Origin: Micropterix aruncella
Lineage: Eukaryota > Arthropoda > Insecta > Lepidoptera > Micropterigidae
Reading direction: 5' to 3'
DNA length: 64,000 nucleotides
NCBI GenBank assembly: GCA_944548615.1
Contig: OX155952.1
Span: 33,632,057-33,696,056, forward strand
Position 1 is the stretch's first letter. Each line of letters opens with the position of its first letter. Both the position numbers and the translations under genes were made by a program. Below the pieces are notes generated by a model, which worked only from the letters and a program-made list of their open reading frames with translations, had not been told where the DNA came from and did not search any database. Below are positions 22,280 to 32,772 of the stretch, in pieces.

Positions 22280-22810
22280 ACGCCTTAAATGAACAGGGTT
22301 TTTTTCGACTCCAACGCGGCAATGTATCGACTCGTGTCCACGGTATATTTTTTTAACCGTACGGCGCATTAGCCGCGTCGTAGAAAAAACGTGAGCTCTT
22401 GTCCATTGCTCGTTTTTTTCGCCGTACGATGTGTCCACGGCACGTTTTTTAAATCCTGCGACGTGTTAGCCGTGCCGTGGAAAACACGTGTGCTTTTGTC
22501 CACGATACGGTTTTTTCACCATACGAAGCGTTATTTACATACATTTTGTAAACAACATTCAAGGTCGAAATAATTGTCCGCAATGAAAACGTCCGGCCCC
22601 TAGGACAAACTCTCATACACTGCCATACAACAATGATACAAATGTTGCCGTGGGTAAACACGGCGCGCCTAGGGGCGCCGTGCCGTTTTTCCTCCGTGTC
22701 TGTGGACAAACTTCCATAGTAATCCATACCCCACTGACGACCGCACCTAGACACGGCGAATTAACCGTGGATTTTCACGGCGAAAAAACGTGTTTGGACA
22801 AGAGGGCTGA
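22280..22810. repeat. GC-rich tandem and inverted motif array
   Basis: Two diverged direct units start at 22334 and 22431 (GTGTCCACGG, 97-bp period). Each holds two sub-blocks headed by GTCCA (22336, 22401, 22433, 22498) followed by a TTTTTT run and a CCGTACG-like box. From about 22640 the same motifs come back on the other strand (CACGGCGAAAAAACGTGTTT GGACA near 22777-22801). The whole is a foldback-like unit with no open frame of known type. Mobile-element class not identified. Confidence 0.6.
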
Positions 22811-23090
22811 TTCTGCCACCCACCGCCCACGCTGCTTCTACCCGCCCCTGTTCAAAAGTATCTTAAAAACTCAACATGTAATAGGAACAAAAACTATTAG
22901 AGTTTTATGTTAGGAAAACTACCACGTTTGGTGCAACGCGTTGTATTTACATCTACCAACTTTCCTGAGACACTTGTCAATCTCGTCTTCTCTCCAATTT
23001 TATGTTTTCTTTTTCTTTGAGGCACCACCATGTTCCAAATTTTATATATCTGTACATGGACAGTTCATGGATAATTTCATTCACGGACAG

Positions 23091-23410
23091 TGGGTCTGAT
23101 TGCGTTTCTTCGTGAACTAAAATAGGAACTTAGTTCAACCGAACGAGACAGAGCAATACGTCAGAACGGAATATGAAATGAGCTATCGTCGATTTTCCCG
23201 CACCAAAACTACTTGTCGAAATTATAGATGCCTGAATAAGTTTGGATACATTTCGTGGGATGTTAAATTAACTGCTTCATCTTCGGTGGGTAGTTTCGAT
23301 GAGGAAAAGTGTCAACCATTCATTTCACATTCCGCTCTCATGTACTGCTCTGTCTTGTTCACATGAACTAATTTTCTATTTTAGTTCAAGAGAAACGCAA
23401 TCGAGCCCAT
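23091..23410. mobile_element. Foldback MITE with ~85-90-bp TIRs, copy 1
   Basis: The left arm (23091-23181, TGGGTCTGATTGCGTTTCTT onward) is inverted at 23330-23410 (ending GAAACGCAATCGAGCCCAT). The arms share AGTTCAACCGAACGAGACAG-type and GCGGAATATGAAATGA-type blocks. A second copy with the same arms is at 59164-59435. The open frame across the middle is not conserved between copies. Target duplication unclear. Confidence 0.75.
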
Positions 23411-25640
23411 TATATACACATGGACACTTCGTAAATTTTATGCATATTTCCTACATAGTCAAATTGCGGATCTGCATTCGAATAATGATTGTTTTCCAAG
23501 GAATATTTTGTTGGTGTGTAAATACATATTTTATGCCGGTTCTAAGTAAACGTATAAACAAAAGTTAAGTGCGCATCTTTTAGTTAAGCAAACAATCGCA
23601 TACGCGGTTTGGAATTTAATGAATTGCAGATAATCCTTGAATGAGTTTTTCCGGTAGCGTATGTAAAGTTCCGACAGTATAACAACGTAATAGAAGATGT
23701 CGCTATACCTGTTAACTGCATTTTGAAATGTGAATAGGGGGCATTTTGTGGTATAATTATATTGTACAGATAATAGAGTTCTCAGACCATCATGATTGCT
23801 ACAGCTGAGCATACAGGATATATAAAAGTTTTGAAAATCTTAGGATAGTGTTAAAAGAAGAGGTACTGAGTGAATTGCCTGAATTTAACCAAGAAAGGAA
23901 AACAGCTAAATGTTGGTCAAGTTTATTTATTTATTGATTTATTTAGCAAATGCACACGTAAATATTGTGTAGGGCTATTTTTATTAGATACATAGTATAG
24001 CATATTCTAAGGTATTATTTATTAATTAATTTATTTAAGAACATACATTATAATTATTTAAAAACACCTTCCTAACTGGGTAGCGCCTGTCCAAAGAAGA
24101 CCCCCATTTTATATAACAGCAATTTAATACGAAAGATTATACAGTAGTAATTTAATATGTTATGTTATGAAAAAATTATATTATTAATCTATTGATTTCA
24201 TAATATAAAATCAAAATGGTTAAGAAATTGTTATAGTAAAATGAAAAAAAAAACAAAATTTAGAAAAAAACAAAATAATGATTACATAATAATATCAGAC
24301 GATAATAATTACATTTCATTGGACCTGTCAACATAATGTACCTAATTAAAAACTTTAATACATATAAAATATGTCAATTGAATATAACAATTGAAATACT
24401 TAGCAAATATACATAATAAATAAGTCAGCGCCCGAGAATTTATCATCTAATGAATTACAAGCTCTGTATATAAATGAATTCTGATCTGAATTTGTTTTGA
24501 CAAGGAAAAGGCGGAATGGACTAACCGAGCGTGTAATCGAGATGGAACATTAAAATTCAATTGATTCATTAACAATTCAATACATCTTTTGAATCTACAG
24601 CATTCTTTATTTTCCGAACGCGTTTTATGCTCTGATTCATATTACAAATGTATCCTTAGGGATACATTAGTTTAGACTAATGATTTTCAGAAATCAGTCA
24701 ACGTCACGAGAAATTGTGTTTCTCAACAATTTGAAAGATCGTTCTGAAAAAGATCATTTAAGTTGCTAATGTGACGTACAAAAAGTTAGTTTTCACAAAC
24801 AAAGACGTGTCGGATATAAATGCTAGTGAGTTGCTTCACGTTGATTGTGTTCTTGGCGAGAATGGTTCCACGGCTTTTCTGTTGATCCTTAAGATGTATT
24901 TCCTAATTTCGCAATAGTCTCGTTGATTCGTGACCAGTTTTTTTTGTTTCCAGTTTCGAGTTGCGCGTTCGTTTGTGTCTCTTGTGTTGATTTTGTGTAA
25001 CTGCACCGTATTGTAATGTTTATTTGTGATATCTCGTGGAATCGTACGTATTTCTTGTGTTGCTTAACGGGTTAGCTCTTGGTATGCGGTGACATTTCAC
25101 CTAGTCACCACCTCTTTTCCATAGTATCAGCTTTGCATTTCGAGGATGCGTTCGCTTCCGCCCTATTTAACCTTCTTCGTTATCCAGCTTTTGTCTCCGA
25201 TAGTCCTCATATCTTCCTTGTTGGTTTCTTGCTGGGTCAGCACTAGTCAGAGTCAATCCCTCGGGCGATCAGTCGTCCGAGTCAATCCCTCGGACTGGGG
25301 AATGATGAATCTCTATATTGGCTATAGCCGTGCATCGGTGAGTTTGGTTTTATACTGTTGCGGAGTGCCTCTTCCGGCCCTTTCTAGGTTAGCTTCTTTA
25401 GCTTATGTAGGTTAGCTCCGGATTGATACGTATTGTGTTCTGCCACACTAATCTATGATTGCCCTAAGAGTACTATTAACAATTCCAATTCCAATTCAAT
25501 GCATCTGTTAATGTCATTTACCTAAATGTATTATATTTTCCGAAATGTTAAAGATAGAAAAAATCATGATAAATGGACTACTTGAAACTTGTAGCCTTTT
25601 AAAACTTCGTCCCGGGTGGACGGGCCTGATCAGATCAGAC
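23411..25640. other. No recognised gene
   Basis: AT-rich to about 24800. From 24800 to 25430 the base composition is more even, with a repeated GAGTCAATCCCTCGG motif (25249 and 25279). No coding or RNA signature I can support. Confidence 0.35.
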
Positions 25641-25654
25641 CAAGTAATAAAAAA

Positions 25655-25860
25655 TCTGTTGTGTCACCCCAAGACTTTCCCGGCAAGCAGACAACCCCCC
25701 GGGCGCCAACTCCTCAACCACCAACCCCCTAATCCCCCAATTCTCTTCTATCCCCCTCCAACCTTCCCCCATCCTTCTCAAACCACCCCAAACCCCCACC
25801 CCACATACACCACCCCTCCCAAAACCCCTTTCGCATCCTAAGCACTTGGGTATCACTTTA
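25655..25860 (+). repeat. Motif shared with 15725 followed by C-rich, G-poor tract
   Basis: GTGTCACCCCAAGACTTTCC repeats a segment found at 15725. Then 25690-25850 is strikingly C-rich on the plus strand (CCCCCTAATCCCCCAATTCT, CCACCCCAAACCCCCACCCC), giving strong strand asymmetry and i-motif/G-quadruplex potential. Confidence 0.6.
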
Positions 25861-26189
25861 GATAAGGTGGAATAGAAACCCACGGAATAAGAAGAATATC
25901 GGAAGAAGAAGAATATTTTCGTCCGGAACATTATACATCCTGTGTACTTAATATTTCTTCTCCAAAGTTAAAGCATCCGTGATAAGGCGGGATAGGTACC
26001 CCCTCCCACTTCCCCCAATAGTGATTGATTATGATAGCAAATTAAGTACAGTATTTTCATAGTATTTACGTGGTATTAAAATGGCTATTTTCTATTATGG
26101 TTCTTTTTTCGACTAGCCAAGGGCGGCTTGACGTTATTATTTGATTAAAATGTATAAGAGATATTGCAAACAAATTTAACAACGTGGTT
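25861..26189. other. No recognised feature
   Basis: Contains GATAAGGYGGRATAG twice (25861 and 25981), each followed by ACCC or AACCC. Otherwise plain. Confidence 0.4.
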
Positions 26190-27080
26190 TCGGCCCTACG
26201 GCGCATCTGTGTACCGAATTACAATGGAAGCTAATGGGCCCTTGCTGAGTTGGCCACGAAGACCCATTTTGTTCAGGGTTGGTCACACTCACGGGTCAGC
26301 ACCCATCCGGCGGACTCTGACCTTAGGGATAGTATTCCCTAGGAGTCAACCTTCTGGCGTTTCTGGACGGTCTGCGCGCCGTGCGGCGTAAGCCAATCGA
26401 TTGTGCATTTTAACTAACAGTCGGGGGAGTCTGGACGCAGTACTGTTTCCTATAGAGCGGGGATGGTTGCTGACCTTACGGCGACTGCTCTTGAAACGAC
26501 CATCTGCTACCCGATTCCGGGTGAACAGTCGGGCAAAGGATGCCGTGGTCCGTGATAGATTCGGTTTACATCGATTCACCGCTTCGCAAGGGAGAGGACC
26601 GCGCAAGCGACCTCGAACTCGTAACCAGTCGTGACTGTAGTAATCTGGTCGCAACTGGAAGTAAGGGCGTGAGTGTAAGCCCGCTGGGTAACATACCTGG
26701 TTATCTCGCGGATAAGGCGTTGGCCTCTTACGGGCATGTGGTTGAGCTTGACGGTGGACTGTTTTGTCCTAAGTCTTCTGCGTTCACTTCACGGAAGATA
26801 GAACGTACATTTCGTTAAAAGTTCCTGAGGTGACGGGTCCGCCCGTTGTAGTTGACAACTCTAGTTGTACCGAATTACAAGTCTTTAAGTCCAATATTTC
26901 GAGATTAAAGTATGACTAGCGCGCCCTCTGGTGGACTAATTCAACCACAATCTTTCTTCCACAATCAACTCTTGCTATGACCAAATGATGCCTGCATGCC
27001 AAATTTCAGCTCAATCGGGTATAGCGTTTGGGCGCTATCGTCGAGGATTACACACAGACACACATAAGTGTGTTTGTTCA
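26190..27080 (+). mobile_element. Repeat family C (3' segment), interrupted by a family A insertion
   Basis: TTTCGGCCCTACGGCGCATC to TGTACCGAATTACAA, then (after the insertion) AGTCCAATATTTCGAGATTA, GCGCCCTCTGGTGGAC, CCTGCATGCCAAATTTCAGC and ACACACAGACACAC. The same order without interruption is present at 51385-51598. Non-coding; probably a LINE 3' region, clade not recognised. Confidence 0.65.
26225..26865 (+). mobile_element. GC-rich retroposon family A, complete insertion
   Basis: 641 bp bounded by identical 15-bp copies of TGTACCGAATTACAA (26210-26224 and 26866-26880), a clear target duplication. It starts TGGAAGCTAATGGGCCCTTG and ends GTTGACAACTCTAGT without poly(A). Shared internal landmarks with the other copies are GTGCGGCGTAAGCCAATCG, GACCGCGCAAGCGACCTCG, AAGGCGTTGGCCTCTTACGG, CTTCTGCGTTCACTTCACGG and CCGCCCGTTGTA. 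Frames on both strands are open by composition but not conserved between copies, so I read it as non-coding. The long direct repeat fits target-primed insertion by a LINE. Confidence 0.8.
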
Positions 27081-27159
27081 TAATATCATTGATTATACAG
27101 TACAATGTTTTCCTCTGCCGAAAAATTAAAATGATTAAAGCAAAAGAGAACTTCATATA

Positions 27160-28004
27160 CCAAACTTACAAATGACCTATACAAAACTTACAAAATTAAC
27201 TCAACTTACAAACTTACACAATATAACACTTACAAATGACCTAGTCGAGTCTACCTTGGTATGGGCTTCGGCCTAGTTAAGCAGACTTTGTGAATTACGT
27301 TTTCGAACATTACTTACGAAAATAATTTATTCTTATTCTTATTTACAATGAAAAAGTACAATATGGAAAAGACCGTGTGACTGGCAATGCTGTCCATTAT
27401 ACATTGATCCTACCCTACAACGATTATAATCATCAATGATTTAAACTTACGTCAAACGAACAACGTTATTCACAGAACGTGTATTATGCAATCGAAATCC
27501 TTGCATACTCGCAAATACAAAAGACTATTAAATCACAGTAATTACGCAGCCTCGAAAATACTTCAAAACACGGTTATTTAATCTGTTATCGCGAAAGCAT
27601 CGACGTCATTGCCTTATCGCTGGATATTATCAAACAAGCACATGCCTTTCCACAAAACGCAACGGGGATATAGATACATATAATATACGGGTATATATAT
27701 CGCGATTTCTTGATATCATTGCCCATAATATAGGTTGAGCCGGCATGTTTTTGCAAAGCGCTCAATTATCGGTCAATACTTTCACCTGGCTAGAGATATA
27801 GTCACTACGATGTTTGCCATTTTTCTCAGATAGCGAGTTTTTCGTTTTATAGGAAATTTTCCTCAGATGCAAAGAAATGTGCAGCAGAGCATGGGAATTC
27901 AAAAAATGATAATATTAGAAGTATCTATTTTTTAACACTCTTTTATTAGCTTGTCCTGTATGTACCAATCTAGCAATTAACGTTATCTTGCAAGTCAAAT
28001 TTCA
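27160..28004. other. No recognised gene; CTTACAAATGACCTA duplication
   Basis: CTTACAAATGACCTA occurs at about 27165 and 27228, with ACTTACAAAATTAACTCAAC-like units between, a small degenerate tandem array. The rest is plain AT-rich sequence. Confidence 0.45.
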
Positions 28005-28320
28005 ACCACTTCTGATATCAACATAAAACTTGGCAATTGTGTATAGTTCTGATGACTTCATTAGAACTACACACAATTGAATATGGTACCGTCGATCTGA
28101 TCTGATGATGGAGGCGGAAAATAATCACAGGAACTGCATAACGAAACAAAGTATACGAGCCGTGTAAAGGCTTGTTGGAATCGACTTGAGATGTACTCTG
28201 GTCATGAATGATTTCCAGGGTCTGATGATGGAGCCGGAAGGTTGGCAATGGAATTCTATAACGGAGCAACGTATCTTAGCAGTGTTTAGGATTGTTTGAA
28301 TTGGCTTGTCATGAGATTAT
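28005..28320 (+). repeat. 120-bp-period minisatellite with conserved leader
   Basis: The leader TTTCAACCACTTCTGATATC to ATATGGTACCGTCGA is followed by two units starting TCTGATGATGGAG at 28101 and 28221. The same leader plus two units with the same 120-bp period is at 58410-58690, and fragments are at 5118-5215 and 5402. A fixed leader plus internal tandem units suggests a mobile element that carries them; the class is unproven. Confidence 0.65.
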
Positions 28321-28564
28321 TTAATAATATTAATGAATTCTTCATTACCACAAAAATTATGCCTTTCATAAAATAGTAAAAATCAAACATTTCAATAGGT
28401 GTATTAATTGTATTTGTATTAAAACCTTTGACATACAAGCCTATTAGTTTAGGCTGCTCGATTTTCAACCGTTCTTAAATTAGCTCGAAATAGAGTCGTG
28501 ATAATGCATAAACTGAATATGTATTCGTGTCTAAACCACAGTATACTAGACAGTAGTTTCTCTT

Positions 28565-28780
28565 AGAACAAAATTGAAATCAAGGCAATCTACGTCACGA
28601 GTCCTAAGGGCTCGCATACGCTCGGCTGACGCGGATATCCAAACGTTCGAAAAAGTCTCAAACCTTCGACTCGCAAACCAAAGGCTTTCGTCGAGACGTA
28701 CCCCTCTGCTCATTTCCCTCACACCCTATCCAGTCAATGCCATGTCGCTCGAAAGTGCGTTTACGGTTCTCTCTGTATGG
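28565..28780 (+). repeat. Repeat family B, copy 1
   Basis: TTAGAACAAAATTGAAATCA, TACGTCACGAGTCCTAAGGG, AACCAAAGGCTTTCGTCGAG and GCTCGAAAGTGCGTTTACGG recur in order at 50690-50915 and 52490-52880. Non-coding, GC-richer than its surroundings. It ends where the big hairpin begins. Confidence 0.6.
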
Positions 28781-28788
28781 GGGGAAGT

Positions 28789-28985
28789 CCCCTAACGCCG
28801 GACGACACCTAGCGTCGGACACTAATAGTATATCGACAAGTCGCGGCGCGATCGATACAAAGACGAGTTTAAAGGGTGCGGGGAAGCGTACGCTTTTAGT
28901 TTTCATACGTCTTCGTATCGATCGCGCTGCGACTTGTCAAAGATACTATTAGTGTCCGACGCTATGTGCCGTTCGGCGTTAGGGG
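28789..28985. repeat. Long hairpin / foldback element
   Basis: Arm 28789-28865 (CCCCTAACGCCGGACGACAC onward) pairs with 28908-28985 at about 90% identity with one gap. The 42-nt loop contains the palindrome AAGCGTACGCTT. GC-rich arms with no gene. Could be a foldback MITE or a hairpin-RNA source. Confidence 0.85.
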
Positions 28986-29970
28986 AATATCGCCTTCTGT
29001 GTCTAATCTGTGCTTAAAATTGTTTTTAGAACCAGGTAAGCTCTGTATATTTTAGTTCCACTAAGGACTCGCGAAAGGGAATACCAAAAATAGTTGAATA
29101 TTAGGATTTGTTTTATCTCAATTTTGAACCATCAAATAGGCATCAAAATGAAACAGAATACCGGGCAGTAAGAAACGAGGGACAAAGAAATTCCATAAAA
29201 TAACATTATATGTACCTGTGTATTCACATAATACATTCCTGCGTACCCATGTATTCAAAGCTAAAAGTCATTAGCAGCATTTCCACTCGAAGGCCAATGA
29301 GCTACCGGCAATGACCAGTAATGATCACTCCAAATAAACATTTCAGATGTTTCCCCAGGAAATGTATTTGTGCTACCAAGCACATGGTATTATTTTTATA
29401 AGGAAGCCGCATTTTAAAAGTGTATCATCGTATCTTCATTGTGCGGTTAATTTATTTGTGCATAAAATTTAATGTCAAAACCTTGAAGTCGTTCCGCTTG
29501 TAGTTTCCGCTTCACTTCCTTTAGTTAATGAAAAAAAAACTTAGTCATATCCTTTTGAATGCAAAGGATGTCAACCAGGAACAAAGAAAAAAGTAGCAAC
29601 GTGAGTATCTAGTAGAAAATCGTTTATCATTAGCAGTTGTTTTATGTTTCACATTTTGATTTTATTACTTTTGTGTTTAAGCTATATCGATCGAATTCGA
29701 AATCGTATTACATTAACTTTACTTAATCAATATTAATGTTTTTCTGTCACTTTTAGATGGAGTGATTATTGCTAATAACTTGTTTGGTTTGCACAGATCA
29801 ATACAATTCACAGAAATTCTCCTTTCTCCTATTCTCTACTTCAGAGCTATCTGACTCGTCAATCTATATAGCTATTTAGCAATCTTACTAATCAAAACCT
29901 TTGCTTTAACGAGTTCAAACGTTCAATTTTCTGATTATGTATCGTGGACTCCTTTGATTTTTTATATATT
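28986..29970. other. No recognised feature
   Basis: Ordinary AT-rich sequence with short frames only. Confidence 0.4.
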
Positions 29971-29983
29971 TATATATTTTATT

Positions 29984-30005
29984 GTTGTGGCTTCAAAGCC
30001 ACAAC
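29984..30005. repeat. 10-bp-arm hairpin at the LINE 5' junction
   Basis: GTTGTGGCTT (29984-29993) is perfectly complementary to AAGCCACAAC (29996-30005) with a 2-base loop. It lies exactly at the truncated end of the LINE insert. Confidence 0.8.
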
Positions 30006-30842
30006 GCAGACGCCTGGTTCACCGACGGCTCAGGAACAAATGGACGTTTTGGGGCAGGCGTGTATGGACCCAAAACCAATCACAGAATCAGCATCCCCCT
30101 TGGACAATACGCCACGGTTTTCCAAGCCGAGGTATTTTTCGTATCGGAATGCATAAAACTACAAAGTCGACTTGAGGTAAAAAACAGACAAATCTTCATC
30201 TGCCCTGACAGCAGAGCAGCACTGGACGCTCTGGCTAAAGCCACCACAGAATTTTCTGTGGTCTGGGACTCAATGCAGGAGCTCAACAAATTGAAAAAAT
30301 CCAACAAAATCACCCTAATATGGATACCGGGTCACCAAGGCATACCCGGAAACGAAGAGGCCGACAGACTGGCAAAACTGGGCACACTGGAATGCCCAGT
30401 GGAGCCAGTTCTAGGGGTCCCCTTCGCTACAGATAAGAAAATCATCAGAGACTGCTTGGAGCAGGAACATCGGGCTTCCTGGAAACAGAGTCAGGGATGT
30501 CCCCAGGCAAAAGCCATGATGAAGCAACCACTACAGAAGAAAACCAAGGCCCTACTTGTTATGAGCAAGAAGAACCTTAGAACCACTATCGGTCTCCTCA
30601 CCGGACACATGACCCTTAGAGCTCATCTATTCAACCTTGGCTTGACTGAGAGCAAGGATTGCCGAATATGTGGCGAGGAACCTGAAGACAGCATACACAT
30701 TGTTGGTCGCTGTCCAGGGCTCGCCGCCAAAAGACAAAGTTTACTGGGACGAGCGTTTCTCGAACCCAGCGATCTGCCCAACTTGAAGGTCAGTGATCTA
30801 CTTGGACTGGTAGGAAGTACCGGGCTACTAGCTGACCACTGA
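29985..30842 (+). CDS. LINE ORF2 fragment: complete RNase H domain plus zinc knuckle
   Basis: An open frame of about 285 codons from a non-LTR retrotransposon. All RNase H positions are visible: Asp in WFTDGSGTNGRFGAGV (about residue 14), Glu in VFQAEVFFVSECIKL (about 50), Asp in FICPDSRAALDALA (about 77), then IWIPGHQGIPGNEEADRLAK with His and the last Asp (about 120-130). CRICGEEPEDSIHIVGRC is the C-terminal zinc knuckle. The endonuclease and RT domains are missing, so the copy is not autonomous, but the intact frame and exact duplications point to recent insertion. Only about 40% like 14574-15239 by eye, so a different LINE of the same broad group. No true start codon; the first codons lie at the truncation point. 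Confidence 0.85.
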   Translation: MWLQSHNADAWFTDGSGTNGRFGAGVYGPKTNHRISIPLGQYATVFQAEVFFVSECIKLQSRLEVKNRQIFICPDSRAALDALAKATTEFSVVWDSMQELNKLKKSNKITLIWIPGHQGIPGNEEADRLAKLGTLECPVEPVLGVPFATDKKIIRDCLEQEHRASWKQSQGCPQAKAMMKQPLQKKTKALLVMSKKNLRTTIGLLTGHMTLRAHLFNLGLTESKDCRICGEEPEDSIHIVGRCPGLAAKRQSLLGRAFLEPSDLPNLKVSDLLGLVGSTGLLADH

Positions 30843-30945
30843 CCTAACCACTCAGTGGGTAGTTACAAAAGACCTTACAGATCTAGGTGACATCAAGGGC
30901 TGGAAACAAGCCCCCCACTCTATCTACTACTACTATATATTTTAT

Positions 30946-31269
30946 AATCAGAAACAAACAGTACCTATTATAAATCCATTGATATTTATCAGTTACTCAA
31001 ATTGTAGATTCAAATCATATACAGTAGAGGAGGACGATATTGTAGAAATAATAAACAGTTTAAACAATTATAAAAACAGTAGAAACAACATCATTATCAT
31101 TATCTTGCTCTGAGATTAACGAATAAAAAAAAACACTTCGATATTTCCAGACTGACTAAACTGGTTCTTAAAAAATGCCTCATTCAGTGGATAATTAGTA
31201 AAGAAAGAACGGAAACTGAATGTATCTTCATGATATTTCAAAAAAAGCAACGCATTTTATGCATTGGTT
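30946..31269. other. AT-rich, no gene
   Basis: Short stretch between two retroposons; nothing recognised. Confidence 0.4.
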
Positions 31270-31395
31270 GACTGTAAGATATCGCTATAGCGATAAGTCC
31301 GCCATTTGAGTATAAATTATATTTTATTATAAAACGTGTAATATTCTTTAAGTATTGTTTTCATAGCATAATAAAGTTATTCTAATCTATTCTAT
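31270..31395 (+). mobile_element. LINE 3' end with stem-loop
   Basis: CTGTAAGATATCGCTATAGC GATAAGTCCGCC, then AGCATAATAAAGTTATTCTA and TCTATTC repeats. It pairs by sequence with the minus-strand copy at 41731-41860, which has the same stem and box. Only the 3' UTR is present. Confidence 0.6.
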
Positions 31396-32234
31396 TCTGT
31401 TATTCTATTTATACACACATAATTTATAAACCCTCACGTTTCTGAAAATATAAATTACCTATTGTATACATACGTATACAAGAGTGAATTGAGATGTTAT
31501 TTTTTTACGTAATATACTGTAGGTACCTATTTGGATTTATTTTATAATTGTTTTCAAATACTTTTATTATTTAATGATTACTTGGATTCTTTAATTATTA
31601 ATCTCTTTGCTTTTTATTTTACTATAACAATTTCTTAACCATTTTGATATTAGCTTAGGAAACCAATATATTACAATTTTTTTTTTTATAAAATGATATT
31701 TTATAATATAAAATTGGTGTTTTCTTTGAAACAGACGCAAAATAAATGTGTTTAAATAATTCTTATATAATTTCTTTAATATATGAAAAAATCTTTAGAT
31801 TTAGGGAATAATACAATGAGAGGTATGTAAGTGATTTAATGTATAGACCGTGTGGATAGCGTGAGCTCGTTTTTAAGAAAATGATGTTTCACTATTGTTT
31901 CTTTTTTTGTCGACGATGCGTCTTGCAGATTTTTAATGCATACTGTGTTATTCAGCGACTTTTACCATAAGCATTATATTTTGTAATTGTGAAATAGCCT
32001 TTTGACGTAGATCATAGTATTCGTCTGTCTTTCCACTATATTTGTAAGTTGGCCTGTCATATTGTACTAGCGTAAATAAATAAGATATTTTGTTTGTCTG
32101 TTGGCCTCCTTTGCCTCATATTTTAGTAAATATGCTCGCTTGAGAAATGGGGAGACTTGGCATCGAGGAGGTATGGCGAAATAAAATTTAGCTCATGCAT
32201 TTAGAAGTATTTGCATTATCCACTCAGTTTTCTC
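31396..32234. other. AT-rich, no gene
   Basis: No supported feature. Confidence 0.4.
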
Positions 32235-32345
32235 ATAAAGAGTCGGATCAGTATCAGAATCAGTATCAATTTAATCACTCAGAATATACAATAAAAGCAT
32301 ATTGTAAGTCACATAAAGCTATTTATCGTATATAAGAATTCGTCT
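32235..32345 (-). mobile_element. LINE 3' end related to 17880-18035
   Basis: CAGAATATACAATAAAAGCA and AAGAATTCGTCTG match the copy at 17900-17990. The minus-strand tail is GATACTGATTCTGATACTGA, a different short repeat from the other copy. Confidence 0.5.
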
Positions 32346-32607
32346 GTTGTTAATAATTAATATATTGACATAATATGAACAACAGAATAATAATTAGATT
32401 TTAACAATTATAATATTAAACATCATTAAAACGAATATTAAGTAGACTGTATCTACCGACAACAGGAGAAAGTAAAGTGCATACGATCTCAAATTAGGTA
32501 GTGATATCAAAGCCACAGTGACGTTGACTAAAGTCGGTTTGACGCGGTGTATAAATTGTAAAAAAAACAGAACTATTTCCATGTACACAGGTATATTTAT
32601 AAAACTA

Positions 32608-32650
32608 ATAATTGAATCGCTTATTTACCAAAGAACACATGTCCAAAAAT
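32608..32650 (+). repeat. Left terminal inverted repeat
   Basis: 43 bp, inverted at 35327-35369 with three mismatches (at element positions 18, 22 and 33). Confidence 0.9.
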
Positions 32651-32772
32651 CTTTTTTTTTTTTATATGGCAAAATTTTCTTTGTGCCGAGATGCATCGTT
32701 TTGTTTTATCAAAATGCACAAGTCCCATATAGAAGTATCAAATAAAATTCCCACCAAGTTTTAGTTTATAAA

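Larger units (their letters stand above)
29983..30933 (+). mobile_element. 5'-truncated LINE insertion with 12-bp target duplication
   Basis: TATATATTTTAT occurs at 29971-29982 and 30934-30945, directly bounding the insert. The body is the end of ORF2 plus a short 3' UTR ending in CTCTATCTACTACTACTA, a trinucleotide tail rather than poly(A). The first 22 bases form a hairpin (29984-30005). Confidence 0.8.

Noticed and set aside
25545..25931. Proline-rich frame (plus) and glycine-rich frame (minus)
   Set aside because: Both are translations of a C-rich low-complexity tract.
26346..26818. Overlapping frames of 77-102 codons on both strands
   Set aside because: They lie inside the GC-rich retroposon; frames are not conserved in the copies at 44955 and 51738, so composition explains them.
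32394..32588. 64-codon minus-strand hydrophobic frame next to the transposon
   Set aside because: AT-rich sequence yields hydrophobic codons by chance; no start context or family support.
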